This document shows positions 41,743-50,925 of a DNA stretch of 64,000 nucleotides, one piece after another. The DNA lies in assembly GCA_038521865.1 (NCBI GenBank), contig JBCBKO010000004.1:1-64000 (forward strand). The letters are read 5' to 3'. Below the pieces are notes generated by a model. That model worked only from the letters and a program-made list of their open reading frames with translations. It did not search any database and was not told where the DNA came from. The stretch's first letter is position 1, and the number at the start of each line of letters is the position of its first letter. Source of the DNA: CALBPI01 sp038521865. Lineage in GTDB: Bacteria; Pseudomonadota; Gammaproteobacteria; Steroidobacterales; Woeseiaceae. The translations under genes and the position numbers were made by a program.

Positions 41743-43121
41743 GTATCGAATTCTCTATTGAATGGGCTTATGGCGAGTTTCGCATCGCGAGGATTCGTGG
41801 CGGTGAAGTGCTTGAGTCCTGGAAATCTCCAACGTCGGTAGATGATCTCAGCGATCTCTCCGACGCGTTGGCCGCCGCTGCGGAGGTTGTCGACCTCGGA
41901 CGCGGCGGTTCGGTGGCCATCGCGTACGAAGACGACTTGCACACGCACGATTTCCTCGAATTGCCGCCGATGTCGCGCCGTGACCGATTGCGCTACTTGC
42001 AGCGCTACGTCGACAACAACAAACCATTCGATGGGGCCGCCTCGTGGCGCGCGCATCCGGTACGCCGAAACAAGGTCAACGGGGTCCTACTGCATCTGCT
42101 GCCGAAATATGTACTCGATGGCTTGATGCGGGTCTGCGCCGAGTACTACCTGATTCCAAAACTGATGGTGCCGCTCACCGAGATCATGTCTCGGTTCGTG
42201 CCATCCCTGGACCGGGACTCAGACGATGCGCTGCTGCTGATCGCGCTGTTTGATAACCGCACACAAATGCTGATCTCCGACGCAGAAGGCGAGATTCTGT
42301 TCGTGCGCGAGTTGAGCTACCCATGGACAGCTCAGACCAATGGGCGGTTGGTGCTCGATGTGAATCGAACGATTGGCTACTCCAAACAGCGGATCGGCGG
42401 CATGATCGCTGAAGCGTGGGTCATTGGGCCGAATGCGGCCGAAGTTTCCGATGCGCTCGAGGAGCGCATCGACGCCAAGGTGCTATACGACGAGCGGGCG
42501 GCCAAGCCTGCGTTCTGGATGCATCAGGTCATCGCATTACCTCTGTCTTTGCACAGCAACTTTGTCTCGTTGCTGGCGCGTGGGTCCATCAGTGGCAAAA
42601 CGCTGTTTCGTGCAGCATTGATGGCGACAGCAGTCATGATTACTGCTGCGATCGGTGTTGCTGCCGCCGTGGAGTTTGCGATCTGGAACCATCGCCCTGA
42701 TGTGGTTTCGGTATCCGCTCAGATCGAGCAGCGGAAGGAAGAGATCGAAGTGTTGGAGCAGGAGGTCGTCCGGATGGACGCCGAGGCACGCAAGCTCGAT
42801 ATCCTGAACCTCGATGCCTTCAATCTGCCCGGTCTATTCCTCAGTCGGTTGTGGGAGATTGTCCCCCAGGGCCTGGTTGTCACCGAGGTCAGCATCCAAC
42901 GCGAAGGCGAGGGCTGGACATTGGGCATCCAGGGCGTCTCGCCCGAGTCGCTAGGTGCGGTGGCACCGTTGCTGTCAGAGCTCGAGTCGAACCTTACGGG
43001 GGAGCCTTGGAATGCTGCGATTGCACAATCGTGGGAGGCGGCCTGGATGAGTCAACTTGAGCAAGGTCTCGCCGCAAACGGTGGGGCAGTCGGATTTGAA
43101 GTGCAGGGGCTATTGCGATGA
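41739..43121 (+). CDS. GspL-like (PilM-PilN fused) assembly protein
   Basis: 460 residues from ATG 41739, overlapping the prepilin stop. The N-terminal 280 residues have the layout of the PilM/GspL actin-like cytoplasmic domain, but with low similarity. One membrane helix (around 285-310, ALMATAVMITAAIGVAAAV) is followed by a coiled coil (IEQRKEEIEVLEQEVVRMDA) and a ferredoxin-like PilN-type periplasmic part. It would link the ATPase to the platform. Family assignment rests on layout and gene order. Confidence 0.72.
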   Translation: MSIEFSIEWAYGEFRIARIRGGEVLESWKSPTSVDDLSDLSDALAAAAEVVDLGRGGSVAIAYEDDLHTHDFLELPPMSRRDRLRYLQRYVDNNKPFDGAASWRAHPVRRNKVNGVLLHLLPKYVLDGLMRVCAEYYLIPKLMVPLTEIMSRFVPSLDRDSDDALLLIALFDNRTQMLISDAEGEILFVRELSYPWTAQTNGRLVLDVNRTIGYSKQRIGGMIAEAWVIGPNAAEVSDALEERIDAKVLYDERAAKPAFWMHQVIALPLSLHSNFVSLLARGSISGKTLFRAALMATAVMITAAIGVAAAVEFAIWNHRPDVVSVSAQIEQRKEEIEVLEQEVVRMDAEARKLDILNLDAFNLPGLFLSRLWEIVPQGLVVTEVSIQREGEGWTLGIQGVSPESLGAVAPLLSELESNLTGEPWNAAIAQSWEAAWMSQLEQGLAANGGAVGFEVQGLLR

Positions 43122-43924
43122 GCACACTGCGCGACGATTACGATCCCAACGACATTCCGCTGAATTCCTCTGCGATCCACCGGATCGACACCAGTCTGTT
43201 CGAGCTGAGCCTTGAAGACGATGTCGACAAGGATGCGGGTGCGGCCAACAATGACGCGGCTCTGGCGATCGATTCCCCCATCGAGCGCACGTTCAGCCAC
43301 AAGGTCTCCGCGAACGTGCGCGCACAGCGCTGGTTGAATCGGCTTGCCTACCAGATCGCACGCAGTCGTCCCTTGCAGGCGGTATGGGCGATGATCGTTA
43401 TCGCTTCGGTTGCGACGCTCTACCTGACGCTGACCTACCGGATCGAGCACATTGACGACAGTCTGATCCTGATGCAGGAGCTGGGTGAGCTCGATACACG
43501 AGTGCTCAGTCTCGAGCGTGAGTTTATGTCACAGGACATGCAGTCCCTGAAGGAGAGCGTCCAGAGCGCAGATACTCGAAGAGTCTTCCTCGACTACCGC
43601 GCACTCGCCGTCTGGCTCAGCGAGAAGGCGAGCTTCGCCGAGCAACTGGGGCTTGAGTTCAGCTACACGTTGGGCGACAGCGAGGCGTCCGCGATTGAGG
43701 GCATGCTCGAGGTACCGATCATGATGGTGCTCGGGAGTGAGATCAGCAATGAACAGGTCTATCTGCGCGCGCTGGAATTCCTGAAACGCGTGGTCAGCAC
43801 CCCATTTTATGTCGAGCTGTCAGAGACCACGCTGCGTGGCGAAGGTAAAGGCGCACGCGAGTTGAATGCGACGTTGCGGGTCTGGGTTCACTCAACGGTT
43901 AAGGCGGCAAACTATGCTGAATAA
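43118..43924 (+). CDS. PilO/GspM-like protein
   Basis: 268 residues. An 85-residue acidic cytoplasmic N-terminus (NDIPLNSSAIHRIDTS) is longer than in PilO. One membrane helix (about 88-110) leads to a coiled coil (LGELDTRVLSLEREFMSQ) and a periplasmic alpha/beta domain. The size and position between the GspL-like and PilP-like genes support the role. It overlaps both neighbours by 4 and 11 bases. There is no direct motif evidence. Confidence 0.6.
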   Translation: MSTLRDDYDPNDIPLNSSAIHRIDTSLFELSLEDDVDKDAGAANNDAALAIDSPIERTFSHKVSANVRAQRWLNRLAYQIARSRPLQAVWAMIVIASVATLYLTLTYRIEHIDDSLILMQELGELDTRVLSLEREFMSQDMQSLKESVQSADTRRVFLDYRALAVWLSEKASFAEQLGLEFSYTLGDSEASAIEGMLEVPIMMVLGSEISNEQVYLRALEFLKRVVSTPFYVELSETTLRGEGKGARELNATLRVWVHSTVKAANYAE

Positions 43925-44465
43925 TCGCTGGTTTGTATTCGGTCTCGCAGGTCTTGCGGTGTTGTTGATCGGCATGAATGTGCTCAGGCCGCTACTCGAC
44001 GCGCGTGAGGATGATTGGGTGCCACCTGACGACCCGAGTTACTACGATGTGGACATCGAGAACGACCTAACGGGTACCGGTATCGACACGCCGCTGCAAG
44101 GCGCTCAGTTTGATTCCGCGCAGCTTGCGATTTCGAGTATCAATGTGGCCGCGCTACATTGGGACGAGCGCCCGGCACGAGACCCTTACGTGCCAAGTCC
44201 AACCGTGTCTGAAGCCGCACTCAATGCAGTACAGGCTGCGGTCAAGAGCGCACCTAGAGTAATAGAACCGACCTCGGTGCGCTGGCCAACCGTGTCCGCG
44301 GTCGTCGATTCCCGTCGGCATCAATACGCGGTCGTCGATGGCGAGATCCGTAAGCCAGGCGACCGATTCGGTGGCTTTGAACTGGTCGGTATCGAACAAC
44401 AATCAGTAAGGCTGGCACACGCAGCAACGCGCAGTGCGCGGCAAGTGAAGGTGAGTACAAAATGA
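43914..44465 (+). CDS. PilP/GspC-like protein
   Basis: 183 residues from ATG 43914. One N-terminal membrane helix (FVFGLAGLAVLLIGMNVL) precedes a long Asp/Pro-rich linker. A small C-terminal domain with VDGEIRKPGDRFGGFELVGIEQ resembles the homology-region fold of GspC/PilP that contacts the secretin. Order just before the secretin fits this. It overlaps its neighbours by 11 and 4 bases. Confidence 0.65.
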   Translation: MLNNRWFVFGLAGLAVLLIGMNVLRPLLDAREDDWVPPDDPSYYDVDIENDLTGTGIDTPLQGAQFDSAQLAISSINVAALHWDERPARDPYVPSPTVSEAALNAVQAAVKSAPRVIEPTSVRWPTVSAVVDSRRHQYAVVDGEIRKPGDRFGGFELVGIEQQSVRLAHAATRSARQVKVSTK

Positions 44466-46030
44466 AAGGAATGATTCTGCGGGCAGGATGCCTGATCGCC
44501 CTGTTTACGATGACAGGGTGTGCTGCACTCTTGCCACCTGAACCCGAGGCTCGCGATTATGAAGCCGAGCGTGCCGTGCGCGATGAGCTGTGGAGCCGCC
44601 CGCCGGCACCACTGCGCATGACGCCTGAGCCTGAAGCGGCTCCCGTCGCTGATCCGGATCCGGAAAACCTTTACACGTTCGTGGCTAACGAGCTTCCGGT
44701 AGCGCAGGCGTGCCGTCTGTTTGGTAAGGCCTACAACCTCAATATGGTGGTTGAGCCTGACGTCAGTGGCACCGTGAGTGTCGATCTGCAGGATTTGCCA
44801 TTTGCCGAAGTCATGGAATCGCTGCTTGGTGCGAACGGCTATTTCTGGGAGCGCCGCGGGAATATTGTGTACGTCAGGTCATGGGAGACGCGCATCTTCA
44901 CGATCGACTACATCCGATTGGTGCGCACCGGCCAAGGCTCCAGCATGGCGCAGGTCAGCTCCAGCGCTCAGGTTGGAGGCGCTGGTGGTGCCGCGGGTGG
45001 ACTCGGTGGTGGCGGTGCCGTCGGCGGTGGTGGTGGTGCCGTCGGTGGTGGCGCTGATGGCGGAGCGGCTGGCGCAATTTCCATCATGCAATCGGATAGC
45101 GTGGATTTTTGGGTCGAGTTGGAAGGTCAGCTCGAGAAACTCGTGTCGGAGGATGGGCGGCTTGTCATCAATCGACTGGCTGGTACCGTTCAGGTGACCG
45201 ACGCGCATCCGCGCGTTGAAGAAATCGCTTCCTTCATTGAGCAACTAAACCAGGCGATCTATCGGCAGGTTGATATCGAGGTCAAAATTGTTGAAGTCGA
45301 GCTGAATAATGACGAGGCGCTAGGCGTCGATTGGTCGCGGCTCGTTCGCGATGGTGACGGTGAATTTCTGGATGGGAGTCTTTCGACCATTATTGTTAGT
45401 CCGGCAGGCGGGCTCGACGCATTGTCTGGCACCGCCAACCTCGCATTCAGCGATATCGATGGTGGTCTGAACCGAATCACTGCGGTTGTGGAAGCGTTGC
45501 AGGAACAGGGCAAGGTAGACATCGTGTCCCAACCGCACATTCGAACGCTCAACAATCAGTCTGCGCTGATTAAGGTGGGTACTGATCGCACATTTTTCCG
45601 TCGCGAACAGAGTACGGGCACAACAGCTGCCGGTGCCCAGACCTTCGCGACCGATGTACCGCAGGTCGTAACGGAAGGTATTGTGCTTTCGATTACACCG
45701 CAAGTATCCAAGGCGGGTTGGATCACACTCGACGTGTCGCCAGTAGTCACGCGAGTGTCCAGTGTGAGTGAGGTGGTTGACAACAACGGTGTCGTTCAAT
45801 CAACGGCGCCGAATCTCGATATCAGTCAGACGTCTTCGCTGGTGCGAGCGAGGAGTGGTGAGACGATCGTGATCGGCGGATTGATCCAGAGCCAGGAAAC
45901 AGAGGCTCGACGCTCGGTGCCGGTGCTGTCGCGGATTCCGCTGATCGGTCGCCTATTCCGATCGAACTACACGATCGAGACGCGCAAGGAGTTAATCCTG
46001 ATGGTGACGCCGAGGTTGATTAGTACCTAA
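44462..46030 (+). CDS. Secretin, MshL/PilQ/GspD-type, lipoprotein
   Basis: 522 residues. Lipobox MTGC gives lipid Cys20, so it may not need a separate pilotin. An N-terminal STN/N1 domain (YTFVANELPVAQACRLFGKA) is followed by a Gly-rich hinge, and then the secretin core: VDIEVKIVEVELNNDEALGVDW and SSLVRARSGETIVIGGLIQ with SRIPLIGRLFRS. VEVELNNDEALGVDW and the short N-domain are closest to MshL-type secretins. It forms the outer-membrane pore of the filament system. It is last in the cluster and convergent with DUF3108. Confidence 0.92.
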   Translation: MKGMILRAGCLIALFTMTGCAALLPPEPEARDYEAERAVRDELWSRPPAPLRMTPEPEAAPVADPDPENLYTFVANELPVAQACRLFGKAYNLNMVVEPDVSGTVSVDLQDLPFAEVMESLLGANGYFWERRGNIVYVRSWETRIFTIDYIRLVRTGQGSSMAQVSSSAQVGGAGGAAGGLGGGGAVGGGGGAVGGGADGGAAGAISIMQSDSVDFWVELEGQLEKLVSEDGRLVINRLAGTVQVTDAHPRVEEIASFIEQLNQAIYRQVDIEVKIVEVELNNDEALGVDWSRLVRDGDGEFLDGSLSTIIVSPAGGLDALSGTANLAFSDIDGGLNRITAVVEALQEQGKVDIVSQPHIRTLNNQSALIKVGTDRTFFRREQSTGTTAAGAQTFATDVPQVVTEGIVLSITPQVSKAGWITLDVSPVVTRVSSVSEVVDNNGVVQSTAPNLDISQTSSLVRARSGETIVIGGLIQSQETEARRSVPVLSRIPLIGRLFRSNYTIETRKELILMVTPRLIST

Positions 46031-46794
46031 GTCGTTGGTCGGTACTCACGCAGCGTTGCGCGCAGGCGCAGCTTCTCTTTTCGATACTGCTCGATCAACA
46101 CAGGAAGATAGTCGAGCTCTGGCGCGAGCCAAAGCTCGGTTTTTCTCGACGAACCCGGCGACTGGTGTCGAACACCAACAACGTCGTAGCGTTTGCGTCC
46201 GACCTTGACGTTGCGCTGCCCGATATTGGTGATTTCGAGAGTCTTCTGCCCATCAGGGTCAAAAATCGCGTAGCGATCTCGCTCGACCGCCTCGGTCGGA
46301 GTTTCCTCGGCGTCGGTTGTCTGGTTCTCGGTCTTGAGGTCGAGCATCAACTGATACTGCACCGATACTCGGTCAAACAAAGGCGCCGCGAATTCGGCAT
46401 CAACTTCGACCGGCGTTTGATCTTCCAGCGCAATACGTCCCGTCAGCGTCTGTTCGTCGTGATCAAACGCAATTCGTATTTCGCCCTTATCGCGGCTGAT
46501 CTGGTCGACGGAGTGATACTCACTGACCACGACAAACGTATCGTCGATCGAAAACTCGCTTTGCTCGCGAATCCGACCGCTTCCGGCGATCAGTCGTGCG
46601 ATGCCGGTTGGCTTGATCGAGTGAATCGCCGTGTAGTGTCCTTGCTCGTCGACATCCAGAACGGTATTCAGGCGGCCACTGACACCACTGATGCTGACCT
46701 TGTATTCGGCCTGATGTGGGGTGAGCGTCGGTGCCTGGGCGTAACTGGTCATCGCCAGCAAACAGCCGGCAAGCGCTATCCATCGGGTAAGCAT
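46027..46794 (-). CDS. DUF3108 periplasmic protein
   Basis: 255 residues from ATG 46794, sharing one base with the acyltransferase stop (TAATG). A long frame upstream to 47364 is a shadow of that gene. The signal peptide is about 1-19 (TSYAQ). PTLTPHQAEYKVSISGVSGRLNT then ELWLAPELDYLPVLIEQYRK are characteristic of DUF3108. The function is unknown; it commonly neighbours envelope genes in gammaproteobacteria. Confidence 0.82.
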   Translation of the reverse strand: MLTRWIALAGCLLAMTSYAQAPTLTPHQAEYKVSISGVSGRLNTVLDVDEQGHYTAIHSIKPTGIARLIAGSGRIREQSEFSIDDTFVVVSEYHSVDQISRDKGEIRIAFDHDEQTLTGRIALEDQTPVEVDAEFAAPLFDRVSVQYQLMLDLKTENQTTDAEETPTEAVERDRYAIFDPDGQKTLEITNIGQRNVKVGRKRYDVVGVRHQSPGSSRKTELWLAPELDYLPVLIEQYRKEKLRLRATLREYRPTT

Positions 46795-47543
46795 TACTGA
46801 TTCCCGCTTGATTCCAAACTCGCTTTGCATTGTGCCATGACGGACATGACTGCAGCCTGAACGCGCTCGCGCTCCGCCTCCAGTGCATTCACCGGAGTCT
46901 TTGGATCGATGACACATGGCTCGCCGATGCCAACAACCACTCTTGCAAACGGTTTCGGAATCATGAACCGATCCCACCGATTGAGATACCAGGCACTGCT
47001 GGCCGCTGCGGCCATCGGTACGATCGGCGCCTTGCCGATACGTGCCATGAGGACGGCGCCTTCCTTGAACTCGTACTGTGGACCTCGCGGACCGTCGGCG
47101 GTGGTCACGATGGAATATCCGCGACGCATCATCTGCTGCATGTCGCGAAGCGCGAGCGCGCCGCTCTGGTTTGCCGAGCCGCGAATGACCTCTGCGCCCC
47201 AGCGTCGCGCGATGCGTTCCGGCACGTCGCCGTCGACCGACCCGGAAATCAAATAGCAGCCTTTGAAGCCGCGCCGAATCCAGCGAGCGATTTCTGTTGA
47301 GCACAAGATATGGTGCTGGTGCCAATAGCTCGGTGCCACTGGCGAGTCTTGCTGCTCCAGCCATTTGAGGTGCTCACCGCCGATCATCGGCTGATATCGA
47401 TAGCTCTTGCGCAACAACCACAGAAGCAAACGCGCCATCGGCAATCCGAGCGCGTAATAGATACGTCGGCCGACGCTAAGCCGTCGTTGAGACGCAGTGC
47501 TGCGGCGCGATTCGATCGACTTGGGGTCAGGGGATTCCGACAT
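46794..47543 (-). CDS. DUF374 lysophospholipid acyltransferase-family protein
   Basis: 249 residues. SGSVDGDVPERIARRWGAEV then TADGPRGPQYEFKEGAVLMA and IVPMAAAAS are the DUF374 signatures of LPLAT-like acyltransferases (conserved GPRGP and W..RFMIPKPFARV). A membrane-associated N-terminus is present (ALGLPMARLLLWLL). It may act on lipid A or phospholipids. The start lies 72 bases from the divergent P450. Confidence 0.87.
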   Translation of the reverse strand: MSESPDPKSIESRRSTASQRRLSVGRRIYYALGLPMARLLLWLLRKSYRYQPMIGGEHLKWLEQQDSPVAPSYWHQHHILCSTEIARWIRRGFKGCYLISGSVDGDVPERIARRWGAEVIRGSANQSGALALRDMQQMMRRGYSIVTTADGPRGPQYEFKEGAVLMARIGKAPIVPMAAAASSAWYLNRWDRFMIPKPFARVVVGIGEPCVIDPKTPVNALEAERERVQAAVMSVMAQCKASLESSGNQ

Positions 47544-47615
47544 AGCAAACGCAATATCCTAGACAACTCGGGCAATGTACAATTGTAGGGATAAATTTTC
47601 CGCACGACGTTTTCG

Positions 47616-48935
47616 ATGTCAGCATCAAACCCCTCAACTACTCAGCCGCCTGGGCCGGTCGAGCCCGCAGATCTCGGCATAGATCAGCCGACGCTCGCGC
47701 TGTTGCGCGACGCGGCCGAGACGTATGGTCCGGTCGTACGGTTTGTATCGGGGTCTGGTAAGAGCTCGGTGTACGTCGAGGATCCGGAGCTTGCACAGAA
47801 GCTGCTGATACGAAAGCACAGTCAATCGAGCAAGGGGCGTGGTTTCGAGCGCGTCAAAATGCTGCTGGGTAATGGATTGATCGTCAGCGACGGTGATCAC
47901 TGGCGGCGTAGTCGTACGATGATTCAGCCTGCTTTCAAGCCACGTTCGATCGAGCGTATGGCCGAACGGATGCTGCAGCACTCGAAAATGATGGCTGCTG
48001 ACTGGTCGCGTGCTGCCGAGACAGGTGCCGGGATCGATCTGGCTGAAGCAACGACGCAGTTCGGACTGGGTGTCATTGTCGATTGCATCTTCGGCGATGA
48101 CGTGGACGCCCGAAATGCAGCAGCACCGGACAGTCGATTTGCGTTCCTTCGGCCTGACGCCGCAAGAGACCTATCCATGGTGCAGGCGGCGCGCGCGCTC
48201 AGGCAATGGATCAGCGGTGTTGTAGAGCGGCGTATGCAATCTGCCGAGTCGTGGGATGACTTCCTCGGGCTTTATCTCGATGCGCGTGACAAAAACGATC
48301 AGCCGTTCTCCGAGCGCGAGTTACTGGACGAGATGATCACGTTAATCGTCGCCGGGTTTGAAACGACCGCCAATACGCTGACGTGGGTTTGGTACGAACT
48401 CGCCCGCAATCCGGAGATTGCCGAAGCGGTATGTGCTGAACTCATTGCCTCCGGAGCGCCGGATCAGGTCTCACTCGAGTCGGTAGATCAGTTGCCGTTG
48501 ACACTGCAGGTGCTGCAGGAAACCCTGCGACTCTATCCCCCGGTGTGGCTCTACACGCGTCGCGCGAATGAAGACATTGATCTCGGCGACTTCCGGCTGT
48601 CGGAGGGTGAGCAGATTTATCTCTCGCCCTATCTCACGCAGCGCAGTGCGCGTTACTGGGCGTCGCCAGAGCAGTTCATGCCGAGGCGATTTGAAGGTGC
48701 CGGGCAAAAAGCGCACGACCTCGCATTTTTTCCGTTTTCGTTGGGGCCTCGACGCTGTGTTGGTGAGCATTTCAGTTATCTCGAAATGAAGATCCAGCTC
48801 GCCAATATCCTGCCATTATTGGTGCCGACGCTGGATCGCCCCGAACACAAACCCGAATGCGAGTTTGCAATCAACCTTCGTTCGCGTGATCCGATTTTTC
48901 TGACATTGAATACGCGGGAGAATCTACCGCAATGA
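47616..48935 (+). CDS. Cytochrome P450
   Basis: 439 residues, no membrane anchor. The I-helix oxygen-activation motif AGFETT is at 246-251, the E-x-x-R pair at Glu302/Arg305 (ETLR), and the haem-ligand loop FPFSLGPRRCVG has Cys381. ESVDQLPLTLQVLQETLRLYPPV is typical of fatty-acid or CYP102-like bacterial enzymes. No ferredoxin or reductase partner is nearby. The stop overlaps the next gene's ATG, so it is coupled to the acyl-AMP ligase, suggesting an acyl substrate. Confidence 0.94.
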   Translation: MSASNPSTTQPPGPVEPADLGIDQPTLALLRDAAETYGPVVRFVSGSGKSSVYVEDPELAQKLLIRKHSQSSKGRGFERVKMLLGNGLIVSDGDHWRRSRTMIQPAFKPRSIERMAERMLQHSKMMAADWSRAAETGAGIDLAEATTQFGLGVIVDCIFGDDVDARNAAAPDSRFAFLRPDAARDLSMVQAARALRQWISGVVERRMQSAESWDDFLGLYLDARDKNDQPFSERELLDEMITLIVAGFETTANTLTWVWYELARNPEIAEAVCAELIASGAPDQVSLESVDQLPLTLQVLQETLRLYPPVWLYTRRANEDIDLGDFRLSEGEQIYLSPYLTQRSARYWASPEQFMPRRFEGAGQKAHDLAFFPFSLGPRRCVGEHFSYLEMKIQLANILPLLVPTLDRPEHKPECEFAINLRSRDPIFLTLNTRENLPQ

Positions 48936-50869
48936 CCCATTCGTTGATCGACGTGCTCGAGCGCGCAAAAGACACTGACCGTAGCATTCGATTTGTGGAA
49001 TCGAGCGCGGACGATGTGGTGCCGCTGGCTACCCTGTGGCAAGACGCCAATCTGTTGCTCGGCGGGTTGCAGAAACAGGGCGTCGCTGCGGGCGATCAGG
49101 TTGTGATCTTCACCAAGAGCAACCGACAGTTCCTTACCGGCTTTTGGGCGGCGGTAATGGGTGGGGTTGTTCCGGTCCCTGTAGCCGTGGGTATCAGCGA
49201 CGAGCATCGACACAAGTTGCTGCGAATACTGGATCAGCTTGAATCCGGGTTCTTGCTCACCGACGGTGATCTGCACAGCCGACTGATCGGATTCGCAGAA
49301 GCCAATGGGCGCTCGGAGGTTTTGCCCAGCCTTCTCACGCGAAGTATTCGCTTCGATGATGTCGACCTTTCAGCACCAGGCATTCGTGCGACGCAGGAAG
49401 GCGATGCGCTGGCCTTTATTCAGTACTCGTCGGGTTCCACGGGCGACCCCAAAGGCGTGTGTCTGACGCATAACAATGTATGCACCAACATCAATGCCAT
49501 CGTGGCAGCCACGGGTTGGCGATCCGATGATGTAGGTCTGAGTTGGATGCCGCTAACGCATGACATGGGATTGATTGGTTATCACCTCTCGATCATGGCT
49601 GCAGGCGCTGAGCATGCAGTGATGGATACCAATCAGTTCGTGCGACGCCCCTTGCAGTGGATGGAAAAGGCGCATGAGCTGCGGGCAACGCAGCTATGCT
49701 CGCCGAACTTCGGCTACAAGCATTTCCTGAAGCTGTTTGAACGCAAAGGCCTGCCCGCAGGCACTGATCTGTCGAGTGTACGATTAATCCTGAACGGCGC
49801 AGAACCGATCTCTGCGCAGCTGTGTGACCAGTTTCTTGATGCGCTTGCCCCATTAGGTTTGAAGCGCAGTGCCATGTTCCCCGTCTATGGACTTGCCGAG
49901 GCAACGGTTGGTGTGACGGTAGGGACGCCGGGCGCCGAATACCAAACCGTCGTCGTTGATCGCCACAGCGTTGTCATCGGCGAGGCATGGGAGCCAGCGG
50001 CGGTAGGTGACGCAGACGCCGTGACCTTTGTGAAAGTGGGCCGCCCCATCAACGACGTTGCACTTCGCATTGTCGATGATGCAGGAATCAACCTGTCCGG
50101 CGGATGTGTTGGGCATATCCAGCTAAAGGGCGGTAGTGTCACTAGCGGCATTTACGGTGATCCGGAGGTCACGAAGTCATTGTTCAGTGATGATGGATGG
50201 CTACACACGGGCGATTGCGGTGCGATGATCGAGGGTGAGCTGGTTGTGACCGGTCGCCAGAAAGATCTGATCATTGTTAATGGGCAGAACTATCTGCCGC
50301 ATGACCTTGAAGATTTGCTCAGCACATTGCCTGGCCTTGATCTGAATAAGGTCGTGGTTGCTAGTGCGCCGATTATCGGTGGCGAGGAACGCGAGCGAAT
50401 TCTCGTGTTCGTGTTACATCGCGGCGATACTCACTTGCCAGACGAAATGTGCGATGCCGTGATACGCCGGCTGGGTGAACAGGTCGGCCTGCAGGTGGAT
50501 CATGTGATTCCGGTCGCGAGAATTCCGAAGACGACTAGTGGAAAGGTGCAACGTGCTGCGCTCGTTCGCCAGTTCACGGCGGGTGAGTTCGATGACTTGC
50601 TCGTCGTGACAGATGAGGCGGAGCTTGTTGAGGACGATGATCCACTCGTCGCCTCGCTGTTGCAGATCTGCGCAGAGCACGCGAAAGACGTGAAAATCGG
50701 CGCAGACGACAATCTGTTCGAAGTTGGCGTTAGCTCTTTAACGTTGTCGGAAATCGTTCTCGGTATCGATGAGCGGTTTCCCGGTCAACTGGATATCAGC
50801 GACCTGTTCGATGTGCCGAGCATTCGGGAAGTCGCGCAGTTTCTTCGCGACAAGGGGCACTCTGGCTGA
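48932..50869 (+). CDS. Fatty-acyl-AMP ligase fused to an acyl carrier domain
   Basis: 645 residues. The adenylation domain has the P-loop YSSGSTGDPKGVCLTH, LSWMPLTHDMGLIGYH and YGLAEATVGVTVG of FAAL-type enzymes, and TGDCGAMIEGELVVTGRQKD. The C-terminal ~75 residues form a carrier domain; GVSSL (599-603) has Ser602 as phosphopantetheine site where the usual motif is GxDSL. It should activate fatty acids and load them on its own carrier. Coupled downstream of the P450. Confidence 0.92.
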   Translation: MTHSLIDVLERAKDTDRSIRFVESSADDVVPLATLWQDANLLLGGLQKQGVAAGDQVVIFTKSNRQFLTGFWAAVMGGVVPVPVAVGISDEHRHKLLRILDQLESGFLLTDGDLHSRLIGFAEANGRSEVLPSLLTRSIRFDDVDLSAPGIRATQEGDALAFIQYSSGSTGDPKGVCLTHNNVCTNINAIVAATGWRSDDVGLSWMPLTHDMGLIGYHLSIMAAGAEHAVMDTNQFVRRPLQWMEKAHELRATQLCSPNFGYKHFLKLFERKGLPAGTDLSSVRLILNGAEPISAQLCDQFLDALAPLGLKRSAMFPVYGLAEATVGVTVGTPGAEYQTVVVDRHSVVIGEAWEPAAVGDADAVTFVKVGRPINDVALRIVDDAGINLSGGCVGHIQLKGGSVTSGIYGDPEVTKSLFSDDGWLHTGDCGAMIEGELVVTGRQKDLIIVNGQNYLPHDLEDLLSTLPGLDLNKVVVASAPIIGGEERERILVFVLHRGDTHLPDEMCDAVIRRLGEQVGLQVDHVIPVARIPKTTSGKVQRAALVRQFTAGEFDDLLVVTDEAELVEDDDPLVASLLQICAEHAKDVKIGADDNLFEVGVSSLTLSEIVLGIDERFPGQLDISDLFDVPSIREVAQFLRDKGHSG

Positions 50870-50925
50870 GAGACCACTGCGGGTCTGATACTCTGTCGGC
50901 CGTTCCTAGCCCGGAGATACCACCC

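Noticed and set aside
46795..47364. N-terminal extension of the DUF3108 reading frame to 445 residues
   Set aside because: The extension lies inside the acyltransferase gene in another frame, is rich in Arg/His with no domain, and the true signal peptide starts at 46794.
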